Notes: a model not told the origin generated them from the sequence alone. A stretch of 64,000 nt of DNA from Allotamlana fucoidanivorans (GCF_006265225.1 NZ_VDCS01000002.1:186001-250000), one strand, 5' to 3'. Positions 49,999 through 59,959 are shown, counted from the stretch's first letter. Numbers and translations: made by a program.

Positions 49999-50984
49999 AT
50001 ATAGCGGTTGTCATATTAAATTGGAATGGTAAAAAACTTCTTGAACAGTTTTTACCTTCAGTAGTCAATTATTCACAAGAAGCTGACATTTATATTGCTG
50101 ACAATGCCTCTACGGATGATTCTATAGCATATATAAAACAAACTTTTCCTTCTGTAAGCATTATTCAAAATAAAGAAAATGGAGGGTACGCCAAAGGATA
50201 TAACGATGCCTTAAAACAAATTAATGGAGATATTTTTTGCTTACTTAATAGTGATATTGAAGTAACTAAAAACTGGTTAAAACCCATTTTGTCTCGATTT
50301 AAAAATCACAAAGAAACAGACATTATACAACCCAAAATATTAGATTATAAAAACAAACAATACTTTGAATATGCGGGTGCTGCAGGTGGTTTTATAGACC
50401 AATATGGCTATCCTTATTGCAGAGGCAGAATTTTTAATACTGTTGAAGCAGATTATGGCCAGTATGATGATAATTCTCAGATTTTTTGGGCTTCTGGAGC
50501 ATGTTTATTCATCAAAAAGAGGGTTTTTGAGCACTTGAATGGGTTTGATGAATCTTTTTTCGCCCATATGGAAGAAATTGACCTGTGTTGGAGAGCCATA
50601 AATAAAGGATATCATATTTGGTATATTCATGATTCTGTGGTTTATCACGTTGGTGGCGCTACACTTAATGATCAAAACCCTAAAAAAACATTTCTGAATT
50701 TTAGAAATAGTTTGTTCACACTTACAAAAAATGCACGAGGCCTTCTTTTTAAACTCATATTAATCCGATTGATTTTAGATGGCGTTGCTGGCTTAAAATT
50801 TCTTTTTAATCTCAAACCAAAACATACCCTAGCCATTATTAAAGCTCACTTTAGTTTTTATAGTCATTTCCCTAAATTACTCAAGCAGAGACATACCGTA
50901 AAAAACAAAAAAAAATATTACAACCGCACATCCATTATTGTAGACTATTTCGTAAATAACAAAAGAAAATACAGCGATTTATAA
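49995..50984 (+). CDS. Glycosyltransferase family 2 (rhamnosyltransferase-like)
   Basis: A 329-aa GT2 enzyme. VVILNWNGKKLLEQFLPSV and IADNASTDDS form the nucleotide-binding site, LLNSDIEVTKNWL holds the metal-binding SD region, and FFAHMEEIDLCWRA is the acceptor-side ED motif typical of rhamnosyl- and WbbL-like transferases. Amphipathic helices near the C-terminus suggest membrane association. It overlaps the HSDR_N gene by four bases; that coupling is unexplained. Confidence 0.9.
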   Translation: MNIAVVILNWNGKKLLEQFLPSVVNYSQEADIYIADNASTDDSIAYIKQTFPSVSIIQNKENGGYAKGYNDALKQINGDIFCLLNSDIEVTKNWLKPILSRFKNHKETDIIQPKILDYKNKQYFEYAGAAGGFIDQYGYPYCRGRIFNTVEADYGQYDDNSQIFWASGACLFIKKRVFEHLNGFDESFFAHMEEIDLCWRAINKGYHIWYIHDSVVYHVGGATLNDQNPKKTFLNFRNSLFTLTKNARGLLFKLILIRLILDGVAGLKFLFNLKPKHTLAIIKAHFSFYSHFPKLLKQRHTVKNKKKYYNRTSIIVDYFVNNKRKYSDL

Positions 50985-51033
50985 CTCGTTAGTAAAAGTT
51001 TTGTTAAAATGTTAAAAACTGCTTATTTTTCTA

Positions 51034-51041
51034 TATTTTTG
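51034..51041 (+). promoter_or_regulatory. Promoter -7 box of the OmpA lipoprotein gene
   Basis: TATTTTTG at 51034-51041, 37 bases before ATG 51079. The nearest TTG upstream (51001) is 30 bases away, too far for a standard -33 box. Confidence 0.4.
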
Positions 51042-51078
51042 TGTAACATTTTTGAAAATTAAATCCTTAATTATAATT

Positions 51079-51918
51079 ATGAAGAAAATTTTATTACTTA
51101 GCTTATCAGCTATGGTATTCCTAAGTTCATGTGTATCTAAAAAACAATTTACAGATCTTCAAGCAAAACAAAAAGAAACTCAAGATTTGCTTAATTCAGC
51201 CACCGTTAAACTAAATTCTTGTTTAGAAGAGAGAGCGTCTGCTACGGCACGAGCTTCAGCTTTAGAAGAACAAGTTGAAGATTTAAGAAAAAGCAATGAC
51301 AACTTAACTATGCTTTCTGCAAAAGGAGCTAGTAATGTTGAGAAAACTCTTGAAAGTATTAAGGAAAAAGAATTAAAAATTACGCGCTTACAAGATGCTT
51401 TAACTCAAAAAGACAGTGTTACCTTAGCTTTAGTTACAAGCTTAAAGCGTGAAGTAGGTATTAATGACCCTGATATTGAAGTAAATGTTGAAAAAGGTGT
51501 AGTATTTATATCTATTGCTGACAAATTATTATTCAAAACAGGAAGTTACAATGTATCTGCTAGAGCAAAAGAAGTTTTGGGGAAAGTTGCTAAAGTAGTA
51601 AACAGTAAGCCGGACTTTGAATGTATGGTAGAAAGTCACACTGATAATGTACCTTACAGAAAAGAGCCTTTATTAGACAACTGGGATTTAAGTGTAAAAC
51701 GTGCTACTTCTGTAGTAAGAGTTTTAGAAGACCTAGGTGTTAACCCTAAGCAACTTATTGCTGCCGGTCGTGCTGAATACCAACCGTTAGTTGATAATGA
51801 CACTGCTGAAAACAGAGCAAAAAACAGAAGAACAAGAATTGTTGTGCTTCCTAAGATTGATCAATTCTATGACATGATTGAAAAAGAAATGAAAAATCTT
51901 GCAGAAGGAGGGAACTAA
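51079..51918 (+). CDS. OmpA-family lipoprotein
   Basis: A 279-aa outer-membrane lipoprotein. The signal peptide ends in the lipobox FLSSC (Cys18). A coiled coil (about residues 25-115) is followed by a C-terminal OmpA/MotB peptidoglycan-binding domain (about 155-265) with DKLLFKTGSYNVS, VESHTDNVPY and NRAKNRRTRIVV. It links the outer membrane to the cell wall. ATG 51079 is selected because it begins the signal peptide. There is a strong terminator after it. Confidence 0.93.
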   Translation: MKKILLLSLSAMVFLSSCVSKKQFTDLQAKQKETQDLLNSATVKLNSCLEERASATARASALEEQVEDLRKSNDNLTMLSAKGASNVEKTLESIKEKELKITRLQDALTQKDSVTLALVTSLKREVGINDPDIEVNVEKGVVFISIADKLLFKTGSYNVSARAKEVLGKVAKVVNSKPDFECMVESHTDNVPYRKEPLLDNWDLSVKRATSVVRVLEDLGVNPKQLIAAGRAEYQPLVDNDTAENRAKNRRTRIVVLPKIDQFYDMIEKEMKNLAEGGN

Positions 51919-51940
51919 AAACAACTTCTTAACAAATAAT

Positions 51941-51974
51941 AAAAAAGCTCAATTTTAAAAAATTGAGCTTTTTT
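51941..51974. terminator. Bidirectional Rho-independent terminator
   Basis: AAAAAAGCTCAATTTT (51941-51956) is the exact reverse complement of AAAATTGAGCTTTTTT (51959-51974). It separates the OmpA gene from the convergent tsaC end. Confidence 0.92.
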
Positions 51975-52001
51975 ATTATATCTGATTTTAACTTTTTAGT
52001 T

Positions 52002-52622
52002 TTAAAAAATATCTAAACTTCCTTTACCCTCTCTAACTACTAAAGGATCGGAGTCTGACAAATCTATCACTGTAGAAGGTTCATTGCCACCATAACCCCC
52101 ATCTATTACCAAATCAACTAGGTTGTCCCATTTTTCTAATATTAACTCAGGATCGGTAGTGTATTCTAAAACCTCATCATCATCTCGTATTGATGTTGAT
52201 ATAATAGGATTCCCAAGAGTTTTAACAATATCTAAAGCTATATTATTATTAGGTACTCTTATCCCAACAGTTTTTCTTCTCTTAAACGGGTTTGGCAATG
52301 ATTTTGAACCCGGTAAAATAAAAGTGTATGGCCCAGGTAACGCTCGTTTCAAAATTTTAAATACAGTATTATCAATCTGTTTCACGTAGTCGCTCAGATT
52401 ACTTAAATCATGGCAAACAAATGAAAAATTCGCCTTTTCTAGCTTAACACCTTTTATTCTCGCCACACGATCTAGCGCTTTAATATTAGTGATATCACAA
52501 CCTAAACCATAAACCGTATCTGTAGGATATATAATTAAGCCACCTCGCTTCAGTACTTTAACAGCCTTATCAATTTCCCTTTGATTTGGATTTTCTTCAT
52601 AAATTCTAATAAACTCAGCCAT
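52002..52622 (-). CDS. tsaC: L-threonylcarbamoyladenylate synthase (TsaC/YrdC)
   Basis: A 206-aa YrdC-fold enzyme that makes threonylcarbamoyl-AMP from threonine, bicarbonate and ATP, the first step of t6A tRNA modification. IIYPTDTVYGLGCD, RIKGVKLEKANFSFVCHDL and GIRVPNN are visible. There is no C-terminal Sua5 domain, so it is the short form. The PxxxSxN-type motif reads PIISTSIRDDD, a modest variation. It is a single gene in this window. Confidence 0.92.
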   Translation of the reverse strand: MAEFIRIYEENPNQREIDKAVKVLKRGGLIIYPTDTVYGLGCDITNIKALDRVARIKGVKLEKANFSFVCHDLSNLSDYVKQIDNTVFKILKRALPGPYTFILPGSKSLPNPFKRRKTVGIRVPNNNIALDIVKTLGNPIISTSIRDDDEVLEYTTDPELILEKWDNLVDLVIDGGYGGNEPSTVIDLSDSDPLVVREGKGSLDIF

Positions 52623-52770
52623 ACTACCTGTATTATCAATAATTGTACAAAATAACTATTATTTTTGGTATGATAGATAACTCGTAGTAATTATTCACAT
52701 ATCATATCGAACTCACAATATTTATGTTTTTAGAAAAAATTGAATATTTTATCATTAGCCCCCCTGTTAA

Positions 52771-55104
52771 CTAGCCTATCACCTCTAGCTTTGCAAACCG
52801 TAGCAACAATTTTTTTACTCCGCCGTGTTGGAATTTAATTTCTGCCTTAACATCACCTCCGTCACCTTCTATTTTTAGCACTTCACCCGTACCAAAACGG
52901 ATATGTTTTACCACATTACCTACCGCAAGTTTGTTATCAAATAAATTAGTAGTTCCTCCAGATTTTGTTACCGGTTTTAAGTTCTTTTGCGTAGGTGCTT
53001 GGTATTTCTCTGGTTCTTTTTTTACTGTCTTTGTTTTTTTAAATGTGGGATGCTTTGCAGGTTTATATCTTATCTTATTAGGTTCTACATCACCAAAAAT
53101 ATCGGCTGAAAGCATCGGGTTTATTCTTCTTTCTTCAACTGGCGTTAATACTTCTAAATATTGCTCGTCAATTTCTTCTATAAATCGGCTGGGATCAGAA
53201 TCTACCAATTTACCCCAGCGGTATCGTGACAACGCATAGGTTAAATAGGCCTGTTTCTCTGCTCTGGTTAACGCCACATAAAATAGGCGACGCTCTTCTT
53301 CAAGTTCACTGCGAGTATTCATACTCATAGCACTGGGAAACAAATCTTCCTCTAAACCAACAATAAACACATGAGGAAACTCTAACCCCTTTGCCAAATG
53401 GATGGTCATAAGTGACACCTGATCCTCATCACCCTTCTCATTATCTAAATCTGTAGCTAGGGCTACATCCTCTAAAAACTCTGCTAAAGAACCCGTAGCA
53501 TCAGCTATTTCTTTTTGCCCCTCAACAAAATCTTTCATACCATTCAAGAGTTCCTCTATATTCTCCATTCTGGTAACCCCTTCAGGTGTAGCATCTTTTC
53601 CAAATTCTCTTATAAGACCGCTACTTTTGGTAACATGTTCTGCCAACTCAAAAACATCGGCAGACTGATTCATAACTTGAAAACTCTCTATCAGTGTTAC
53701 AAAATTTTGAAGCTTAGTTTTTGTTCCAGCATTCATTCTTATATCGGTCTTATCAATATTTTTGATAACCTCAAAAATGCTTCGCTTATAGCCATTAGCC
53801 GCCACAATAAGTTTATCCATAGTGGTTTGACCAATACCTCTTGGCGGGAAGTTTATAACACGTTTTAAAGCTTCCTCATCAGCGGGATTTATAATCAGCC
53901 TTAGATAAGACAACACATCTTTTATTTCTTTACGTTGATAAAAAGACAACCCGCCGTAAATACGGTAAGGGATATCTCTTTTACGCAAAGCATCTTCAAT
54001 AGAACGCGATTGTGCATTAGTTCTATATAAAATAGCAAAATCACTATTATTTAGCTGCTGATTCATTTTGGTTTCAAAAATAGTACTCGCTACATAACGC
54101 CCCTCATCACCATCGGTAAGCGATCTATGAACCATTACCTTACCTCCTTCATCATTGGCCGTCCAAACTATTTTATCAAGCTTGGTTTGGTTTTTATCAA
54201 TGATAGAGTTTGCTGCATTCACAATATTCTTTGTAGAACGGTAATTTTGCTCTAACCTGAATACTTTTACATCATCATAATCTTTTTGAAAATTAAGTAT
54301 ATTGTTAATGTTTGCACCACGAAAGGCATAAATACTTTGTGCATCATCACCTACCACACAAATGTTTTGAAACTTATCTGAAAGCGCTCTAACAATTAAA
54401 TACTGTGAGTGGTTTGTATCTTGGTACTCATCAACCAAAATATATTTAAAACGATTTTGATATTTTGCCAATACCTCAGGAAAACGCGTTAGCAACTCAT
54501 TGGTTTTGAGCAATAAGTCATCAAAATCCATAGCTCCAGCCTTAAAACATCTATCTACATACTCTTTGTAAATATCACCCATTCTAGGCCGTCTAGCCAT
54601 AGCATCAGCTTCTTTTAATTCCGGGTTTTGAAAATAAGCCCTGACAGTAATTAAGCTATTCTTATAAGAAGATATTCTAGAGCGTACTTGCTTTGCTTTA
54701 TAAATGTCTTTATCAAGCTGCATTTCTCTTATAATAGAGCCTATTAATTTATCTGAATCTTGAGCATCATAAATAGTGAAATTACTTGGATACCCCAACT
54801 TATCAGATTCAATTCTTAATATTTTAGCGAAAATAGAGTGAAACGTACCCATCCATAAATTTTTAGCCTCACTAGCCCCCACAATAGAAGCAATACGTTC
54901 TTTCATTTCCCGTGCTGCTTTATTGGTAAAGGTTAACGACAAAATATTGAAGGGATCAATACCCTTACTCATCATATACGCAATACGATAAGTAAGCACT
55001 CTTGTTTTTCCTGAACCTGCTCCTGCTATTACAATCATAGGGCCATCTATTTGAATGGTAGGCTCTAATTGTGCATCATTTAATTGGCTTAAATACTTTT
55101 CCAA
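52771..55104 (-). CDS. UvrD/PcrA-family DNA helicase, TTG start
   Basis: A 777-aa superfamily 1A 3'-5' helicase of the UvrD/PcrA type. Walker A is AGAGSGKTRVLTYR, motif II VDEYQDTN, motif III GDDAQSIYAFRGA, motif IV FRLEQNYRS, motif V TIHLAKGLEFPHVF and motif VI VALTRAEKQAYLT. The C-terminus has a Tudor-like domain (VGNVVKHIRFGTGEVL). It acts in excision repair, fork rescue and plasmid replication. There is no ATG between the upstream in-frame stop and TTG 55104, and MEKYLSQLNDAQ fits the family's N-terminus. Confidence 0.94.
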   Translation of the reverse strand: MEKYLSQLNDAQLEPTIQIDGPMIVIAGAGSGKTRVLTYRIAYMMSKGIDPFNILSLTFTNKAAREMKERIASIVGASEAKNLWMGTFHSIFAKILRIESDKLGYPSNFTIYDAQDSDKLIGSIIREMQLDKDIYKAKQVRSRISSYKNSLITVRAYFQNPELKEADAMARRPRMGDIYKEYVDRCFKAGAMDFDDLLLKTNELLTRFPEVLAKYQNRFKYILVDEYQDTNHSQYLIVRALSDKFQNICVVGDDAQSIYAFRGANINNILNFQKDYDDVKVFRLEQNYRSTKNIVNAANSIIDKNQTKLDKIVWTANDEGGKVMVHRSLTDGDEGRYVASTIFETKMNQQLNNSDFAILYRTNAQSRSIEDALRKRDIPYRIYGGLSFYQRKEIKDVLSYLRLIINPADEEALKRVINFPPRGIGQTTMDKLIVAANGYKRSIFEVIKNIDKTDIRMNAGTKTKLQNFVTLIESFQVMNQSADVFELAEHVTKSSGLIREFGKDATPEGVTRMENIEELLNGMKDFVEGQKEIADATGSLAEFLEDVALATDLDNEKGDEDQVSLMTIHLAKGLEFPHVFIVGLEEDLFPSAMSMNTRSELEEERRLFYVALTRAEKQAYLTYALSRYRWGKLVDSDPSRFIEEIDEQYLEVLTPVEERRINPMLSADIFGDVEPNKIRYKPAKHPTFKKTKTVKKEPEKYQAPTQKNLKPVTKSGGTTNLFDNKLAVGNVVKHIRFGTGEVLKIEGDGGDVKAEIKFQHGGVKKLLLRFAKLEVIG

Positions 55105-55183
55105 ATCATCATCAATTTTAAGAGGTGAAAATAACCAATGTTATACTTTTACTAAATTGAATTTGCTAATAATTATGAACAAA

Positions 55184-56734
55184 TTAGTTTTTCAAGTGAA
55201 GAAGCCCTGATTTTATATTTAACCAAATGTAATTAAACACAGATTTTGTTTTATCGCGCTGAATACCGTCTCTTACTGCTTCAGAATATTTATCTAATCC
55301 GCCCTCACTATCTTTTTTCATAAAAATATTAGCCAACGGTGTCAATAATTTATTGGTTTTCCGATTTTTCTTTTGAAACACCACCGCTTTAAGCTGATCA
55401 AAATTTGACTTTAAATCAATAGAAGATCTGTTTTTATCAGCATCTATAGTAAAATATGTTTCTTTCATTACTCCCGATAATTGAATCTTTAAGTTTGGCA
55501 TTAAAAATTCATTAACCCTATTTACATGTAGTAGACCTAATTGTCCTTTTAAAAGAAAAGCATCTTGGTCATCAGTCACATCAAACCCCCAATTAACATG
55601 TAATGAAGCTTCTCCCATAAATTTAGTATCAATATCTATAACTGTTAGTTGTTCTCCTTCCGAGTAAGTATTACTGAAATTTTTAATATTAGCATTAAAT
55701 GCGGCAAATGAAATGCTACCAGGTATTTTTTCCTCATTAACACGTTCTTCATAAACTACTTCCCCATTGAAAATATTAATAGTATCTAAGGTTAAGTAAA
55801 AATCTAAATCTCGTAACATTTTACTATATAAAGACTTCTCTCTATAACTATCTCTAACCGTTTTATCTCGGTAACTAACATAACTGGGGTTAAATACATT
55901 AGTTTCTCCACTACTAAAACTGAAAACAGAATCATTTTTAAATGCGATATCTAATTGCTTAATAACAATGGAGTCTATTCCTAAAGTGGTATGATCGCGT
56001 TCTTCCCTTATAATTTGTGATAATTGTTTTTTTGAATATTTTGTTTTGAACGCAACTTCTTTTAAAATAGCCGAATGACTATTGGTATACAAGTCTTCCG
56101 CTTGAAAATTTTCATAATCACCTACATTCATAAAAATATGTTTTGCAGAAAACTTATAATCATCAAAAGAAATGGGCGTGTTATACCTTTTATAAACCTG
56201 ATTACGCACATTATTTAACTGTAAATCAAATTGTTTCAAAGACATCATCAGTGAATCTGACGCTTTATCAAACATGGTGAAAGTCCCTTCTTTAAATGAA
56301 ACGGTCTTAACACTAATACTTTGCACTATACCTACACTATCCTGTTTGAAGTAGGCTTCCTTTTCTACTACCTTGTTGTGATAGTAAATAATTTCTGGCT
56401 TTTTTAATTCAATATGATCCATGTCGATATCTTTATCAAAAAGAAGTTTTCTGAAATTTACATCATCAAGACGTATACTTTTCAAATTCACTTGAAGATT
56501 TGTATCGTTCGTTACTTGCCCCAGTACAGTAATTGTTACATCATTAAGTTCTACATGGTTTGAAAAAATATCAGCATCAAGGTCTTCAAACTGAATTTCA
56601 ATATGATTTGGTAAAACTAAAAGTTGCTCTGTTATTTTTTTTTCAAGGAAATAATTAGCAATCGGAATTGACGATACCCCAATAACAAGTAACACCCCTA
56701 TTACTAATAATAACCGCTTTACCCATAATCTCAT
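55184..56734 (-). CDS. AsmA-like membrane-anchored periplasmic protein
   Basis: A 516-aa protein with one N-terminal helix (about residues 2-23) and a long beta-rich periplasmic part. The order of features (DLDADIFSNHVELNDVTI near residues 50-70, repeated short beta strands, VNRVNEFLMPNLKIQLSG, FDQLKAVVFQKKNRKTNK) is that of AsmA/DUF748-type proteins, which form lipid-transfer bridges or help outer-membrane assembly. That role is known for relatives, not shown here. ATG 56734 (MRLWVKRLLLV) is preferred to a start at 56755. It is divergent from the GltS-like gene. Confidence 0.72.
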   Translation of the reverse strand: MRLWVKRLLLVIGVLLVIGVSSIPIANYFLEKKITEQLLVLPNHIEIQFEDLDADIFSNHVELNDVTITVLGQVTNDTNLQVNLKSIRLDDVNFRKLLFDKDIDMDHIELKKPEIIYYHNKVVEKEAYFKQDSVGIVQSISVKTVSFKEGTFTMFDKASDSLMMSLKQFDLQLNNVRNQVYKRYNTPISFDDYKFSAKHIFMNVGDYENFQAEDLYTNSHSAILKEVAFKTKYSKKQLSQIIREERDHTTLGIDSIVIKQLDIAFKNDSVFSFSSGETNVFNPSYVSYRDKTVRDSYREKSLYSKMLRDLDFYLTLDTINIFNGEVVYEERVNEEKIPGSISFAAFNANIKNFSNTYSEGEQLTVIDIDTKFMGEASLHVNWGFDVTDDQDAFLLKGQLGLLHVNRVNEFLMPNLKIQLSGVMKETYFTIDADKNRSSIDLKSNFDQLKAVVFQKKNRKTNKLLTPLANIFMKKDSEGGLDKYSEAVRDGIQRDKTKSVFNYIWLNIKSGLLHLKN

Positions 56735-56816
56735 AAGATAAATATAGCCAATCACTTTTATTGTACCAAGGTTTTTAAATACCTTTAAGCTAACTTTTAC
56801 TTTTTAAATCATTTAC

Positions 56817-58376
56817 ATGGAAACGATTTTAGATTTTTTATCAAGCTTACCGTGGTGGGGATGGATTCTTATTATGCTAGCCCTTGTTGCTATTCGAGAT
56901 ATTTTTTTCCAGAAAGCACATACCATAAGCCACAACTATCCAATTGTTGGCCACCTCAGATATTGGTTAGAAAGTATAGGCCCCGAAATGCGTCAATACT
57001 TTGTAGCTAACAATAGAGAAGAATTACCTTTTAATCGTATTGAACGCAGCTGGATTTATGCCTCTGCTAAAAAAGAAAATAATTACGAAGGCTTTGGAAC
57101 CGACAGAAATATTTTTGAGCATCAGCATATTTTTATTAATAATGCGATGATGCCTTTTAAATTACCCCAAAATCACCCTAATCAAATAGATCACTCTTTT
57201 TTACCTTGTGCTAAAGTTATTGGCGCATTTCATAAGAGAAAAAAGCCTTATAGACCCGCTTCGGTTATCAATGTATCTGCTATGAGCTTTGGGTCGCTTT
57301 CCGCAAAAGCAATTGAATCCTTAAATAAAGGGGTTAAAATAGCTGGTGCTTATCACAATACAGGAGAAGGAGGCTTATCACCATACCATTGTAATGGAGG
57401 TGATATTATTTTTCATTTTGGAACAGGATATTTTGGGGTACGTGATGAAAATGGACTTTTTTCTATGAAGAAATTAGTAAAACTAGTTAAAGCCAATCCA
57501 GTTATCCGGGCTATTGAAATTAAGCTATCTCAAGGTGCAAAGCCGGGTAAGGGAGGTGTTTTACCAGGTGCAAAAATAACAAAGGAAATTGCCATCATAA
57601 GAGGCGTTGACGTAGGTAAAGATGTTTTATCACCTCCCAATCATTCAGCCTTTTCAACCGTATCTGAAATGGTTTATTTTATTGAACAAATAGCTGAAGC
57701 AACGGGTCTTCCCGTGGGTATAAAAGCCGCTATTGGCAAATTAGAACAATGGGATGAATTAGCTGATATTATGCTCAAAACAGGCAAGGGACCCGATTTT
57801 ATTACCGTTGATGGCGGTGAAGGCGGTACTGGTGCCGCTCCTCCTAGTTTTGCCGATCATGTGTCACTACCTTGGGTTTATGGGTTTAGTGACCTTTACA
57901 AACTGTTCAAACAAAAAAAACTTACCGAGCGTATTTGTTTTATTGGTAGCGGAAAACTGGGTTTTCCTGCCAAAGCTGCTATGGCCTTTGCTATGGGAGC
58001 CGATTGTATTAATGTAGCACGAGAAGCTATGATGAGCATAGGCTGTATTCAGGCTCAAGTTTGTCATACAAACAGATGTCCTACAGGGGTTGCAACACAA
58101 AGTAAATGGTTGCAAAATGGTATTGACCCTACCTTAAAATCTGAACGACTAGCGCAATACTTTAAAACGTTTAGAAAAGAATTGATTGAGATAACACATG
58201 CTGCGGGGTATGAACACCCGTGCCAATTCACCATGCTGGACATTGAAATGAATGTTGATGATCATAACTTATCCAAAGAGTTGAACAAAACATACATGTA
58301 TACCAAAACTCCTGTTCCTTTTAATGGCATGCAAAGTTTAAAAGATTGTTTATATTTGGGTTATCATCCAAATTAA
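56817..58376 (+). CDS. FMN-binding glutamate synthase-like protein (GltB2 domain)
   Basis: A 519-aa protein with an N-terminal membrane helix (about residues 10-26) and a GltS FMN-binding barrel. INVSAMSFGSLSAKAIESL, GEGGLSPYHCNGGDIIF, ITVDGGEGGTGAAPPSF and the 3Fe-4S cysteine cluster in CIQAQVCHTNRCPTGVATQ are typical. It lacks the glutaminase domain of GltB and the GltD partner, so it is not a classic glutamate synthase. The electron donor and product are unknown. A small membrane protein gene follows after 24 bases. Confidence 0.92.
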   Translation: METILDFLSSLPWWGWILIMLALVAIRDIFFQKAHTISHNYPIVGHLRYWLESIGPEMRQYFVANNREELPFNRIERSWIYASAKKENNYEGFGTDRNIFEHQHIFINNAMMPFKLPQNHPNQIDHSFLPCAKVIGAFHKRKKPYRPASVINVSAMSFGSLSAKAIESLNKGVKIAGAYHNTGEGGLSPYHCNGGDIIFHFGTGYFGVRDENGLFSMKKLVKLVKANPVIRAIEIKLSQGAKPGKGGVLPGAKITKEIAIIRGVDVGKDVLSPPNHSAFSTVSEMVYFIEQIAEATGLPVGIKAAIGKLEQWDELADIMLKTGKGPDFITVDGGEGGTGAAPPSFADHVSLPWVYGFSDLYKLFKQKKLTERICFIGSGKLGFPAKAAMAFAMGADCINVAREAMMSIGCIQAQVCHTNRCPTGVATQSKWLQNGIDPTLKSERLAQYFKTFRKELIEITHAAGYEHPCQFTMLDIEMNVDDHNLSKELNKTYMYTKTPVPFNGMQSLKDCLYLGYHPN

Positions 58377-58400
58377 CCAAAACTATTTAACCCATTGTCT

Positions 58401-58922
58401 ATGGAAATCTCCAAAATATTTGATCTTTTTTTATATGGCGTTCCTTCAATAATCACAGGTGTAATTGCTTTCTATTTTTTTAAAGAACATACTAAAAATG
58501 AAGATGGTCGCAGACGTTTTCTTTTGAAAAAAGATTTACAGGTGAATGCTATGCCCCTGCGCCTTCAAGCTTATGAGCGGATGGCACTTTTTTTAGAGCG
58601 CATTTCACCATCCAAATTGCTTATACGGGTTTCACCTAATTCCTCCAATAAAAATGACTACGAGTCCTTACTCATTAAAAGTATAGAACAAGAATATGAG
58701 CATAATTTATCACAACAAATTTACATTAGTGATAAATGCTGGAATATTATAACTACAGCAAAAAACGCCACTATTCAATTGATAATAAAAGCTAGTATGC
58801 TTGAAAAAACAGACACAGCTGACACTTTAAGAGAGGTATTATTAAGAGAAATGACGGAACGCCATTCTCCCAGCGATGCAGCTTTATCATTTATAAAACA
58901 AGAAGTTTCTGAAATTTGGTAA
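58401..58922 (+). CDS. Conserved membrane-anchored protein downstream of the GltS-like gene (DUF7935-like)
   Basis: A 173-aa protein with one N-terminal membrane helix (about residues 9-25) and a helical cytoplasmic part. FFKEHTKNEDGRRRFLLKKD, LRLQAYERMALFLERISPSKLL and the C-terminal KQEVSEIW look conserved. I recall a Flavobacteria family of this appearance annotated DUF7935; this is from memory. ATG 58401 is preferred to TTG 58395. It is probably co-transcribed with the GltS-like gene. It abuts the convergent patatin gene with no gap. Confidence 0.75.
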   Translation: MEISKIFDLFLYGVPSIITGVIAFYFFKEHTKNEDGRRRFLLKKDLQVNAMPLRLQAYERMALFLERISPSKLLIRVSPNSSNKNDYESLLIKSIEQEYEHNLSQQIYISDKCWNIITTAKNATIQLIIKASMLEKTDTADTLREVLLREMTERHSPSDAALSFIKQEVSEIW

Positions 58923-59834
58923 TTAATCTAAACGCAGTTCGTTTGATTCGGCTTCCTCACATTTTTTCTTGGCATAGTCATAGCCTTGTTGCCACCAAGA
59001 AGTCATCAGCTTTTTATTAAAAATCAAAGAGTTTTCTGTGAGCTTTGAGGGTGTGTAATATAAATTCAATTTAACACCTCTGTTTTTAGCGGCCAGTTTT
59101 CCAATAATGATATCGCTCCGTTCCACCTGATCTAATAAATGTCCGAACAAATTAATCATTAAAGAATACGGGTTTTTACCAAGCACCTTATTGTATTCCA
59201 TGTTTTCAGACTCCAAAATAACAGCATCTACTTCAGTTGCACCTCTTAAAATAGCCTCTCGTATGGGTACCACACACCCTAGTCCTCCATCAGCATACTC
59301 ATAGCCATTTCTTTTTACTAATGACATAAAGGGAATGTAATTACAAGAAATCCAAATCCAATCACAAAACTCCTCGTAGCTAAAATCCTTTATAGACTTA
59401 TATTCTACATTGTTTCTGGATAAGTTAGATACGGTAACCACCACATCATGCTTGGTTTCTTTGATTAACTGATATTCTTCAAACGTAAAGGCTTTTCTAA
59501 TATTTCTTCTTAAAGCTTTACTTTCTCCAAACGTACGTTTCATTTTTATGAATTGCCAAAGGGAATTTATGAAATCTATGGATACGTATTCACGATCTCC
59601 TTTTTTACGAACCACAAAAGGATTTACACTAAATATTTTACTTTGATTTACGTTGGTAAAAACTTGATGAATCTTTTCTAGTTTCCCTGCTGCCAAATGC
59701 GGAATTAGCAGACTTCCTGTTGATGTTCCTAAAAACATATCGTAATTTCTGTGCTCTTCTTCAATTAAATACTGCGCTACGCCCCCGGCATACGCACCTT
59801 TACTTCCTCCTCCTGAAATTACTAAAGCTTTCAA
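58923..59834 (-). CDS. Patatin-like phospholipase
   Basis: A 303-aa lipid acyl hydrolase with a Ser-Asp dyad. ISGGGSKGAYAGG is the oxyanion loop, LGTSTGSLL holds the nucleophile (Ser near residue 40) in GxSxG, and YADGGLGCVVP carries the Asp in DGG. The N-terminus has no signal peptide, so it is cytosolic or membrane-associated. Substrate lipids are unknown. Length fits RssA/YjjU-like bacterial patatins. It appears to be transcribed alone. Confidence 0.92.
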   Translation of the reverse strand: MKALVISGGGSKGAYAGGVAQYLIEEEHRNYDMFLGTSTGSLLIPHLAAGKLEKIHQVFTNVNQSKIFSVNPFVVRKKGDREYVSIDFINSLWQFIKMKRTFGESKALRRNIRKAFTFEEYQLIKETKHDVVVTVSNLSRNNVEYKSIKDFSYEEFCDWIWISCNYIPFMSLVKRNGYEYADGGLGCVVPIREAILRGATEVDAVILESENMEYNKVLGKNPYSLMINLFGHLLDQVERSDIIIGKLAAKNRGVKLNLYYTPSKLTENSLIFNKKLMTSWWQQGYDYAKKKCEEAESNELRLD

Positions 59835-59959
59835 ATAAAAATATTAATACATCTAATATAAGAAGTCTGGTTTCAAAATAAAAATAAATGCATGTATGAA
59901 CTTCTTATAACCTCTTTAATTTGCAGAAATCCAGCCAATACAGAACGTAAAAATAATCG

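Noticed and set aside
53515-53868. 117-codon plus-strand ORF inside the UvrD/PcrA gene
   Set aside because: Antisense to a conserved helicase; composition gives an odd Phe/Ile/Lys-rich product; no start context.
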